A DNA stretch of 12,683 nt from JAAZZIT01 sp964480525 (GTDB taxonomy: Bacteria > Bacillota > Clostridia > Oscillospirales > Ruminococcaceae), in NCBI GenBank assembly GCA_964480525.1, contig CAYZOV010000042.1, positions 1-12,683 on the forward strand. Reading direction: 5' to 3'. Within the stretch, counting starts at the first letter, position 1, and the number at the start of each line of letters is the position of its first letter. Position numbers and translations under genes: made by a program. Positions 1 through 6,192 of this stretch are shown piece after piece. Under the pieces are notes generated by a model. The model did not search any database. It was given only the letters and a program-made list of their open reading frames with translations, and had not been told where the DNA came from.

Positions 1-256
1 TGCAAGCAAAACTGCAAAACTCTGGTTTGTGCGTACAGACGGGTTTGTAATTGCTGAAATCTTGTCTAATGTCTCGATTTTGGGGGATTTTTTTAGTTTT
101 CCTTCCCCAAATAAGGTTTCCCCCTTTGAAAAAGAATAGTCAAAAAGATTACAAACAAATCTAGGAGCGTAGCTCCTAATGACAAACTTTGGCTATCAAC
201 ATAAAACTAGCTAAACCTTTAACCCCTTGCACATTTTCCCCCCTTGACTTTGTACG
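1..256. other. Left intergenic stretch, no gene recognised
   Basis: AT-rich sequence with homopolymer runs of T and C and no convincing coding frame. A frame open from the left edge stops with TAG at 137-139, but its translation is dominated by low-complexity Phe/Pro/Ser and matches nothing I know. One 7-bp hairpin is present at 162-178 (arms TAGGAGC and GCTCCTA, loop GTA). No tRNA, riboswitch or promoter was recognised. Confidence 0.5.
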
Positions 257-287
257 TCGTAAAATAGTCCACCGGACTATTTTACGA
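257..287. repeat. 14-bp perfect palindromic hairpin
   Basis: The arms TCGTAAAATAGTCC (257-270) and GGACTATTTTACGA (274-287) are exact reverse complements around a 3-base loop ACC. There is no T-run after it on the + strand, so it is not a normal intrinsic terminator there. It could be a REP-like palindrome or the end of the dispersed repeat that fills this region. The structure is certain, the function unknown. Confidence 0.8.
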
Positions 288-307
288 GGGGCGTTTGTTA
301 ATCCTTG

Positions 308-341
308 CAAGTAGGGGGACTTTTTACTTGAAAAGTCCCCC
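308..341. repeat. 11-bp hairpin whose loop pairs with its own 5' flank
   Basis: The arms GGGGGACTTTT (314-324) and AAAAGTCCCCC (331-341) pair perfectly. The whole 6-base loop TACTTG (325-330) is the exact reverse complement of CAAGTA (308-313), which abuts the stem. With no linker bases the two helices probably exclude each other rather than form a stable pseudoknot. No gene lies within 600 bases downstream on +, so a cis-regulatory role is not obvious. Confidence 0.7.
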
Positions 342-381
342 ATCGCAAAAACATAATGGCTTTACAAAGGGAGTTTTGTGG

Positions 382-565
382 TTTTGCGAAGCAAAATTGC
401 CGTCGGTGTTGACGGCAAAACAAAATCTCCAAAACAAAACGCTTTAGCGTTTTCGTTTATCCCCCCCGAAAAACGCTTATTGGTATTGGGGCGTTTCGCC
501 GTCTGCGGACGGCGACCAAAGGGCTTCGCCCTTTGGAAACCTACAAGCTTTTTGAAAAAAGCTTG
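382..565. repeat. Run of seven consecutive hairpins
   Basis: Seven stem-loops follow each other almost without gaps. H1 is 382-396 (TTTTGC, loop GAA). H2 is 397-418 (TTGCCGTC, loop GGTGTT). H3 is 436-453 (AAAACGCT, loop TT). H4 is 471-496 (AAACGC, 14-base loop). H5 is about 496-515 (TCGCCGTC, loop TGCG). H6 is 516-536 (CCAAAGGGC, loop TTC). H7 is 544-565 (CAAGCTTTTT, loop GA). Perfect stems mean both strands can fold equally. Open frames here on both strands (378-566 + and 362-598 -) are by-products of the symmetry. H7 continues directly into the repeat body, and half of H7 is also present at the right window edge, which marks the hairpins as part of the dispersed element. Confidence 0.8.
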
Positions 566-662
566 ACCAAAAACTTCTATATCCTGACGAACGTTCAAAG
601 TTTGTTGAGTTAAACGGCGGAGTTACAGCTACACACTACAAACCACGTTACGGTGTGAACCG
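549..662 (+). repeat. Dispersed repeat body, left copy
   Basis: This 114-base segment is repeated in inverse orientation at 12571-12683. The first 28 bases, from within the AAGCTT palindrome through the following GACCAAAAACTT, are identical. The middle diverges, sharing TGACGAA and AAAGTTTGTTG. The last 41 bases (622-662) match the right copy at 37 of 41 positions. There is no transposase and no evident target-site duplication. I cannot name the family. Confidence 0.85.
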
Positions 663-681
663 ATGAAAACGGTATGTTTTC
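569..681 (+). repeat. Intergenic repeat unit 1
   Basis: The unit starts with a head of the form AAAAACTT-(C/T)TATAT-(C)CTGAC-GAA and ends with GATGAAAAC GGTAT GTTTTC, a 6-bp hairpin at 665-681 with loop GGTAT. A second, more diverged unit follows 3 bases later (684-825) with the same head and tail. Only the ends are conserved, as expected of a structured element rather than a coding duplication. Confidence 0.6.
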
Positions 682-683
682 AA

Positions 684-825
684 AAAAACTTTTATATTCT
701 GACAAAAGTTTAAAGTTAGCAAAAATCAAAAACTTTATACCATTTCAAACTATGCCAGCGAGCAAAACAAAGTCGAACACATAACAAAAGTGTTGCGAGC
801 TGAATTGATGAAACGGTACGTTTCC
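684..825 (+). repeat. Intergenic repeat unit 2 (diverged)
   Basis: The head at 684-716 resembles unit 1 (AAAACTT TTATATTCTGAC AAAAGTTTAAAGTT). The tail at 807-825 reads GATGAAAC GGTAC GTTTCC, a 5-bp hairpin at 810-824 with the same five-base loop pattern GGTAY as unit 1. The interior shows no convincing match to unit 1 by eye. The unit ends about 70 bases before the proposed GH2 promoter. Confidence 0.5.
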
Positions 826-854
826 AGTTAAAAATCGCTATCTGCAGATTGACA

Positions 855-872
855 AATTGTTTACAAACAATT
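855..872. promoter_or_regulatory. 18-bp palindrome, candidate operator upstream of the GH2 gene
   Basis: The sequence AATTGTTTACAAACAATT has 8-bp perfect arms around AC. It lies just upstream of the proposed -35 of the GH2 gene. A partial copy of its reverse complement, TTGTAAAC, occurs at 885-892. Position and symmetry fit a dimeric regulator, but no regulator gene is in the window and it lacks the central CG of typical LacI/CcpA sites. Confidence 0.4.
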
Positions 873-895
873 CACCCATTATTCTTGTAAACCTT

Positions 896-924
896 TTCAA
901 AGCGTGTTAGATTTAATATACAAT
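896..924 (+). promoter_or_regulatory. Probable promoter of the GH2 gene
   Basis: TTCAAA (896-901, 4 of 6 to consensus) and TACAAT (919-924, 5 of 6) are separated by 17 bases. This predicts a start near 931 and a very short leader. The ribosome site GAGG (938-941) lies 7 bases before the ATG at 949. The perfect TTGACA at 849-854 has no -10 at suitable spacing. Confidence 0.4.
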
Positions 925-948
925 ATTAAAACGAAATGAGGTTTCCCC

Positions 949-3900
949 ATGAGCATAAAAAAACTTTTCTGCGACGGCTGGGAGTTTTCCAAAAACCCTC
1001 TCGGCACGGATTTTAGCGAAAACCTGAACTGGAAAAGCGTGGATATTCCCCACGACTGGCTGATTTACGACACACATAATTTGTACGAAGATTCCACAGG
1101 CTGGTACAAAAAGGACTTTTTTCACGAAAAATCCGACGGAAAACGCACGGCGATTCGCTTCGACGGGGTGTACATGGACAGCAAAGTTTATGTCAACGGC
1201 GCTTTGGCAGGCGTGTGGAAATACGGCTATTCCGCATTTGAATTTGACATAACAGACCTTTTGATACAAGGCGAAAACGAAATTTGGGTGCGCGTTGACC
1301 ACCAATCGCCTAACTCCAGATGGTACTCAGGTGCAGGAATTTTCAGGGACGTTTGGCTTTTGGAATACCCTCAGACCCACATTTCAAGCAACGGCGTGTA
1401 CGTTTCTGCCGATATTGACGGGAATTTGACAACCACAGTCGAAGTTATGCGTCCAAAGGGGGAACAGGTGGCTGAATACTCTGTCAGAAACGTTGTTAAA
1501 AACGGTGAAATTGTGGAAAAACAATGGGAATTTCCGTGCGTTGCCGTTAGCGAAATTTCAATTCCCGAAGCTATAAGACAGGAAAATTTCAGCTACAGCG
1601 TGAACACCAATACGGTTAAAATTGACAATCCTGTTTTGTGGGACATTGAAAATCCTCACCTTTACACCCTTGAAACCTACCTTTTGAAAAATGGTGAAAT
1701 TATAGACAGCGAAACTACAAAATTCGGTTTTAGAAAGGCTGAATTTACCTGTGACGAGGGATTTTTCCTTAACAATCGTCACGTTAAGCTCCACGGCTGT
1801 TGCGAACACCACGACTTGGGCGGTTTGGGTGCTGCGTTTAACGTAAACGCTATGAGAAGAAAACTTGTAAAACTGCGTGAAATGGGCGTAAATTCTATCA
1901 GAACAACCCACAATATGCCTGCAAAACAGCTTTTGGAGCTTGCAGACGAAATGGGATTTTTAATCCTCTGCGAGGGTTTTGATATGTGGGAAATGGCAAA
2001 GACCGAGTTTGACTATGCGAGATTTTTCAAGGACTGGGTGGCAAAGGACGTGGCTAGCTGGGTCAGACGTGACCGAAATCACCCGTGCCTTATCGGTTGG
2101 AGCTTGGGCAACGAAATTTACGACACCCACGCAAGCGAACACGGACAGGAAATTGCGTCCCGGCTCAAAACTCTCGTTCGTCAGCACGATTACAGAGAAA
2201 ACGGCGTGGTAACAATCGGTTCAAACTTTATGCAATGGGAGGGCGCTCAAAAGTGTGCCGACATTGTAAAAATCGCAGGTTATAACTATGCCGAAAGACT
2301 TTACGACGAACACCACAAAAAATACCCTGACTGGTGCATTTACGGAAGTGAAACCTCGTCGGTTGTTCAGAGCCGTGGAATTTATCATTTCCCTCTTGAA
2401 ACTGACATTTTGTGCGAGGACGACGAGCAATGCTCCGCACTTGGAAACAGCCACCCTAGCTGGTCGGCGAAAAGCTATGAGGATTGTATTTTGCCTGACC
2501 GTGACGCAAAATACTGTGCAGGGCAGTATATTTGGACGGGATTTGACTATATAGGCGAACCTACACCGTACTCTACAAAAAACAGCTACTTCGGACAGTA
2601 CGATACGGCAGGTTTTCCAAAGGACAGCGTGTACGTTTTCCGTGCAATGTGGACGGATTATAAAAAGTGTCCTTTTGTGCATATCTTCCCTTATTGGGAT
2701 TTTTACGAGGGGCAGAAAATTGACGTGCGTGTAGCGTCAAACGCTCCCGAAGTCGAACTGTTTTTAAACGGAAAATCGGTAGCGAGGGAAAAATTCAACC
2801 GAGAAACCGACCAAAAAATCACCCTTGACGCAAAACTAACCTACGAAAAGGGCGAACTTTTGGCTGTAGCATACGACGAAAACGGCGTGGAAATCGCAAG
2901 AGATGTTAAAAAGTCCTTTGGCGATACGGCGAAAATTCGTCTTTTGCCTGAAAATACCGAAGCTAAGGCAGACGGCAAGGATTTGATTTTTGTGGAAATT
3001 TCGGCATTTGACAAGGACGGAAACCACGTTTATAACGCAAACAACCGTGTTTTTGCAGAAGTAACGGGCGAGGGCAGACTTTTGGCGCTTGACAACGGCG
3101 ATTCCACCGACTATGACCAGTACAAGGGTACGTCACGCAGACTTTTCTCTGGCAAGCTTTTGGCGATAATCGGCACAACGAAAAAAGCAGGCAAAATCAC
3201 CTTAAAGGTTACATCTCCTGAAATAGAGGGCGATGAGGTTACGTTTGAAACAACTTCTTCTCAAATAGACAACGGTGTAAGCTGTGCGGAGTTTAATAAG
3301 CCTTGCGATGTTACGTCAAGAGAATGCGAAAAGGATATTCCAATCAGACGTATTGAACTTGTTTCCGACAAGTGGAAATTCACCCCTGAATGTGACACAA
3401 TTACCTTTAAAACTAAAACTTATCCTGAAAACGCAACCTATAAATCCGAAATTGATTATCGTGTGACTACCTCAATCGGCATTGACACAAACCTTGCTGA
3501 AATTGTGGAAAAGGGCGACGACTTTGTTACTGTAAAATGCAAAGGCGACGGTGTGTTCTTTATTCGTGCCTTGTGCAAAAACGGCACGGACAAGTACCAT
3601 ATCTTAAACGCATTTGAGGTTTCGGGTGAGGGGCTTGGCTTTGCAAGCTTTGACCCATACGAGCTTGTCACGGGCGGTCTTTACACACGACATTTTGGCG
3701 AAATTACAAACGGCGTTGACCGTGGCGCAGGTTTTTCAAGAGAGAACAGCTGGATTGCGTTTGACGAGGTTGATTTTGGAAAAATCGGCTCTGATACGGT
3801 AACTGTGCCTATTTACGCAAACTGTACAACCCCTGTCGTAATCAGATTTTATGACGGAATACCTACCGAGGGCGGCGAACTGGTGGGCGAATTTACCTAC

Positions 3901-4398
3901 CATGAGGAGCCTATTTGGTTGACGTACATTCCGAACACTTTCAAGCTTTCTAAGAAATTCAAGGGCGTACACACCTTTGTTATGGAATCCTCCGACGGTT
4001 TTGAGGTGGGTGGATTTACCTTTGAAAAGCCTGTTAAGGAAACCTCCGAGCTTTTTGCCGTGGACAGCGACAGCATTTACGGTGACAAATTCGAGGTGGG
4101 CGATGACGCAGTTTATTCAATCGGCAACAATGTAACCCTTAACTTTGGCGAATTTGATTTCACCGACAAAATGCCGACAAGCATTTGCGTTACGGGTAAA
4201 TCACAGCTCCCACTGAACAGTATTCACGCTGTTTTTGAGGGCGACACCGAAAAGCGTGTGCTTTTGGAATTTGAAAAAGCCGATGACTTTACAACACGCA
4301 GATTTTCACTTGAGGGCATTAAGGGTAAATGCAAGGTTTCGTTTGTGTTCCTGCCGGGTAGCGATTTCGATTTTAAATCATTTAAATTCAATTTCTAA
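949..4398 (+). CDS. GH2-family beta-glycosidase (beta-galactosidase-like) with long C-terminal extension
   Basis: This is a retaining glycosidase of 1149 residues with no signal peptide, so probably cytoplasmic, acting on imported oligosaccharides. Order of domains, boundaries approximate: sugar-binding jelly roll 1-140 (IPHDW 33-37, STGWYKKDF 49-57, SRWYSGAGIFRDVWL 123-137), Ig-like 142-263, TIM barrel 265-575, a DUF4982-like domain from about 578 (PYWDFYEGQ), a GH2 C-terminal Ig-like domain about 660-770, a bacterial Ig-like segment about 795-890, a CBM6-like beta-sandwich about 900-1028, and a last beta-rich domain about 1040-1149. The acid/base is Glu389 in LGNE and the nucleophile Glu468 in GSETSS, both from family knowledge. 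I saw no clear Asn-Lys glucuronide signature, so beta-galactosidase is the default guess, but specificity cannot be read from sequence alone. The gene stands alone, convergent to a sugar-binding lipoprotein gene. GAGG at 938-941 supports the ATG. Confidence 0.9.
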   Translation: MSIKKLFCDGWEFSKNPLGTDFSENLNWKSVDIPHDWLIYDTHNLYEDSTGWYKKDFFHEKSDGKRTAIRFDGVYMDSKVYVNGALAGVWKYGYSAFEFDITDLLIQGENEIWVRVDHQSPNSRWYSGAGIFRDVWLLEYPQTHISSNGVYVSADIDGNLTTTVEVMRPKGEQVAEYSVRNVVKNGEIVEKQWEFPCVAVSEISIPEAIRQENFSYSVNTNTVKIDNPVLWDIENPHLYTLETYLLKNGEIIDSETTKFGFRKAEFTCDEGFFLNNRHVKLHGCCEHHDLGGLGAAFNVNAMRRKLVKLREMGVNSIRTTHNMPAKQLLELADEMGFLILCEGFDMWEMAKTEFDYARFFKDWVAKDVASWVRRDRNHPCLIGWSLGNEIYDTHASEHGQEIASRLKTLVRQHDYRENGVVTIGSNFMQWEGAQKCADIVKIAGYNYAERLYDEHHKKYPDWCIYGSETSSVVQSRGIYHFPLETDILCEDDEQCSALGNSHPSWSAKSYEDCILPDRDAKYCAGQYIWTGFDYIGEPTPYSTKNSYFGQYDTAGFPKDSVYVFRAMWTDYKKCPFVHIFPYWDFYEGQKIDVRVASNAPEVELFLNGKSVAREKFNRETDQKITLDAKLTYEKGELLAVAYDENGVEIARDVKKSFGDTAKIRLLPENTEAKADGKDLIFVEISAFDKDGNHVYNANNRVFAEVTGEGRLLALDNGDSTDYDQYKGTSRRLFSGKLLAIIGTTKKAGKITLKVTSPEIEGDEVTFETTSSQIDNGVSCAEFNKPCDVTSRECEKDIPIRRIELVSDKWKFTPECDTITFKTKTYPENATYKSEIDYRVTTSIGIDTNLAEIVEKGDDFVTVKCKGDGVFFIRALCKNGTDKYHILNAFEVSGEGLGFASFDPYELVTGGLYTRHFGEITNGVDRGAGFSRENSWIAFDEVDFGKIGSDTVTVPIYANCTTPVVIRFYDGIPTEGGELVGEFTYHEEPIWLTYIPNTFKLSKKFKGVHTFVMESSDGFEVGGFTFEKPVKETSELFAVDSDSIYGDKFEVGDDAVYSIGNNVTLNFGEFDFTDKMPTSICVTGKSQLPLNSIHAVFEGDTEKRVLLEFEKADDFTTRRFSLEGIKGKCKVSFVFLPGSDFDFKSFKFNF

Positions 4399-4408
4399 AC
4401 ATACAACA

Positions 4409-4441
4409 AAGAACCCCTTTGATTCTCTCAAAGGGGTTCTT
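4409..4441. terminator. Bidirectional rho-independent terminator
   Basis: A 14-bp perfect stem has arms AAGAACCCCTTTGA (4409-4422) and TCAAAGGGGTTCTT (4428-4441) around loop TTCTC. It is followed by CTTTTG on + and by TTTGTTG on -. It sits between two convergent genes and can end both. Confidence 0.85.
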
Positions 4442-4477
4442 CTTTTGTGAACGTATTTAAATTTTCAAGGAAGAAAA

Positions 4478-5947
4478 TTATTCAAGTGTTGCAAGATATG
4501 CTTCAAGTTCAGCGTTGAAGATGTCAAGTTCGTTCTGAATTGTTCCCTTGTATTCGTTCTTCAACTGCGTCCAAGTGGTCTGTTCGTTTGTTTCATAGTC
4601 AAACTTAACAACTGAATTGTAAACCCAGTTTACGATAGCTTCCTTTGTATCGTTTGTTGCTGCGTCGTTGTTTGACAATGCGTCCGTCAAACCGTAACTT
4701 ACGTCATAAACTCTGGTGAACTGGTCGCTGAGAAGTGTGTCGTGTGTAAAGTCGTAATCTTCTTCTGTCCAATAAGTGTTGTTTTCAAAGTATTTGTCCT
4801 TATTAACCTGCTTGTATTCGTCAAGAGTATTAACAATCTTTGCACATTCCATCCAAGTTTTCATAGCGTCTGATTTTGTTGAACCCTTAACCCACATATA
4901 AGCCTGCGGTCCGACTGCAATATAGTATTCGTCGGCATTAGGGTCTCTAGGCATTGGAACACGCTTCCATGTGTCGCCTTCCTTTGGTGTGTGGGTGTCG
5001 ATTGAAGCCCATTCGCCCATTGCATAGAAAAGAATATTTTCCTTAAAACAGCTTTCGGCGTCGCCAATCCAACCGCCCTTATAAATTCCGTCCTTTGCAA
5101 GGGTCTGCATAAACGTTGCGGCTCTTTCTACGTCGGAATCTTCAATGTTTGAAACATAAAGACCTGTGTCCTCATCTCTTGAAATAAGAGTTTTACCCGT
5201 TGTGTAAATAAGGTGTGACTGAATCCAACCGTTTACACCGTAGTGAGGGTCGTCCTCTGTACCAAGACTAACCCATTCTCTCATAATGCTGTCGAACGTG
5301 TCCCAAGTCCAGTCGCCTTCAAGATAAAGTTCGTATGGGTCGTCAAGACCGTATGTTTCGATAATTTTCTGGTCGTATGTAATCATTGACTGCGCTTCAA
5401 ACGAAACAGGTGCAACATAATGGTTGTCGCCCAATGTGAAAATGTCTGCGTAGTCCTTAACGTCACGCCACAATGCCGAATCAAAATCTACGATTGAATC
5501 AATCGGCTGGAACATATCCTTAATAACCGTGTTAGGGAAGTTGTTTTCAAACCAGAACATATCCGGAATATCGTTTGAAAGAATAAGTTCAGCAAGCTTT
5601 TCGTATTTTGTCAACGAAGTTGTTCTGACATATTCAATTGTACCGCCGTACTGTTCAAAAAGTGCAAGGTCGGCTCTCTTTTCCGCACTTCCCTTTGCAG
5701 GGTTAATGTCAAAGTACGAACACCATTTGATGTTGCTGTCTGCGCCCTCCGGGATAGGGGTTACGGACAATGCCTCCGGGTCGTCACCGTCGGACGGTGC
5801 AGGGGTTGTTACTTTGATGTTTTCTTTTCCCTCAAACTTTGTAGTTTCGGTGCTTTTGCCCTTAGCTTCGTCTTTACCGCAACCTACCACTGAAAAACAG
5901 CAAGCAACAGCCATAAGTCCGGCAACGATTCTCTTAGTTGTTTTCAT
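4478..5947 (-). CDS. ABC transporter extracellular sugar-binding lipoprotein (family 1 type)
   Basis: A 489-residue lipoprotein. The signal peptide 1-22 has a lipobox Val20-Val21-Gly22-Cys23, so the mature protein should be lipid-anchored outside the membrane. A polar Thr/Pro/Asp-rich linker (about 24-70) precedes the binding domain. Family traits are IPDMFWFENNFPN (127-139), as in sugar-binding proteins of type 1, and GDWTWDTFDSIMREW (211-225), the Trp-rich segment typical of the group. The length is slightly above the usual 420-450. Its role would be to capture a carbohydrate and deliver it to a permease. No permease or ATPase gene lies next to it, so it is an orphan here or works with a distant transporter. 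It is read from its own strong promoter (6037-6065) with an excellent ribosome site AAGGAGG (5954-5960), 6 bases before the ATG. The ligand cannot be told. Confidence 0.9.
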   Translation of the reverse strand: MKTTKRIVAGLMAVACCFSVVGCGKDEAKGKSTETTKFEGKENIKVTTPAPSDGDDPEALSVTPIPEGADSNIKWCSYFDINPAKGSAEKRADLALFEQYGGTIEYVRTTSLTKYEKLAELILSNDIPDMFWFENNFPNTVIKDMFQPIDSIVDFDSALWRDVKDYADIFTLGDNHYVAPVSFEAQSMITYDQKIIETYGLDDPYELYLEGDWTWDTFDSIMREWVSLGTEDDPHYGVNGWIQSHLIYTTGKTLISRDEDTGLYVSNIEDSDVERAATFMQTLAKDGIYKGGWIGDAESCFKENILFYAMGEWASIDTHTPKEGDTWKRVPMPRDPNADEYYIAVGPQAYMWVKGSTKSDAMKTWMECAKIVNTLDEYKQVNKDKYFENNTYWTEEDYDFTHDTLLSDQFTRVYDVSYGLTDALSNNDAATNDTKEAIVNWVYNSVVKFDYETNEQTTWTQLKNEYKGTIQNELDIFNAELEAYLATLE

Positions 5948-5969
5948 TAAAATCCTCCTTTAAAGTGTT

Positions 5970-5979
5970 ATGAAACTTT
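5970..5979 (-). promoter_or_regulatory. Direct repeat AAAGTTTCAT, leader copy
   Basis: On the minus strand AAAGTTTCAT occurs here, shortly before the ribosome site of the sugar-binding lipoprotein gene. It recurs at 6047-6056 inside the spacer between -35 and -10 of the same promoter. Candidate operator half-sites; no regulator is known. Confidence 0.3.
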
Positions 5980-6005
5980 ATTAAGTTCAAAATTTTCAGA
6001 CCGAA

Positions 6006-6021
6006 TCACAATTATTTGTGA
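6006..6021. promoter_or_regulatory. Palindrome TCACAA-TTAT-TTGTGA near the lipoprotein gene start site
   Basis: This 16-bp inverted repeat lies just downstream of the predicted transcription start (about 6030, minus strand). The right arm continues to TGTGAC (6017-6022), matching the GTCAC core of the larger inverted repeat at 6063-6095. It may be an operator or a weak leader hairpin. Confidence 0.35.
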
Positions 6022-6036
6022 CTTTTCTATAATTAC

Positions 6037-6065
6037 ATTATAAATGATGAAACTTTTTGTGTAAA
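6037..6065 (-). promoter_or_regulatory. Strong promoter of the sugar-binding lipoprotein gene
   Basis: On the minus strand TTTACA (6065-6060) is followed after exactly 17 bases by a perfect TATAAT (6042-6037). The predicted start is near 6030, giving a leader of about 83 bases. Confidence 0.75.
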
Positions 6066-6095
6066 TGTCACATAAAGCCAAATTAGGTGACATTT
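6063..6095. promoter_or_regulatory. Inverted repeat AAATGTCAC / GTGACATTT over the divergent promoter region
   Basis: Perfect 9-bp arms lie at 6063-6071 and 6087-6095, separated by 15 bases. The left arm overlaps the -35 box of the lipoprotein promoter. The right arm lies about 30 bases upstream of the -35 box of the divergent patatin-family gene. A protein bound here could affect both promoters. Inference from position and symmetry only. Confidence 0.45.
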
Positions 6096-6125
6096 TGTGC
6101 AAAATTCAAAACTTATGCACGGCTC

Positions 6126-6154
6126 TTTACATTTTTTCGCCATAGGTGTATAAT
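6126..6154 (+). promoter_or_regulatory. Promoter of the patatin-lipoprotein operon
   Basis: TTTACA (6126-6131), a 17-base spacer and a perfect TATAAT (6149-6154) give a start near 6161. The leader carries the ribosome site AAAGGA (6178-6183), 9 bases before the ATG at 6193. Part of the spacer is shared with the glycogen phosphorylase promoter. Confidence 0.75.
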
Positions 6155-6192
6155 AAGATTAGATAAAAATATGTGCGAAAGGATATTCCATT

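Noticed and set aside
2..139. Frame open from the left window edge
   Set aside because: The translation is low-complexity, with runs read from T- and C-tracts; it cannot be distinguished from non-coding sequence without the upstream bases.
382..565. CRISPR array
   Set aside because: The stems differ in sequence from one another; there are no identical direct repeats with regular spacers and no cas genes.
362..598. Open frames on both strands inside the hairpin run (78 aa on -, 62 aa on +)
   Set aside because: They coincide with perfect palindromes, which keep both strands open together; there is no ribosome site and the composition is not protein-like.
849..854. Perfect TTGACA as -35 of the GH2 gene
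   Set aside because: There is no acceptable -10 at 16-19 bases; the nearest CATTAT is 22 bases away.
2221..2682. Long antisense frame (153 aa) inside the GH2 gene
   Set aside because: The sense strand encodes the catalytic nucleophile region; the antisense frame has no ribosome site and is Arg/Cys/Val-rich in the way of shadow frames.
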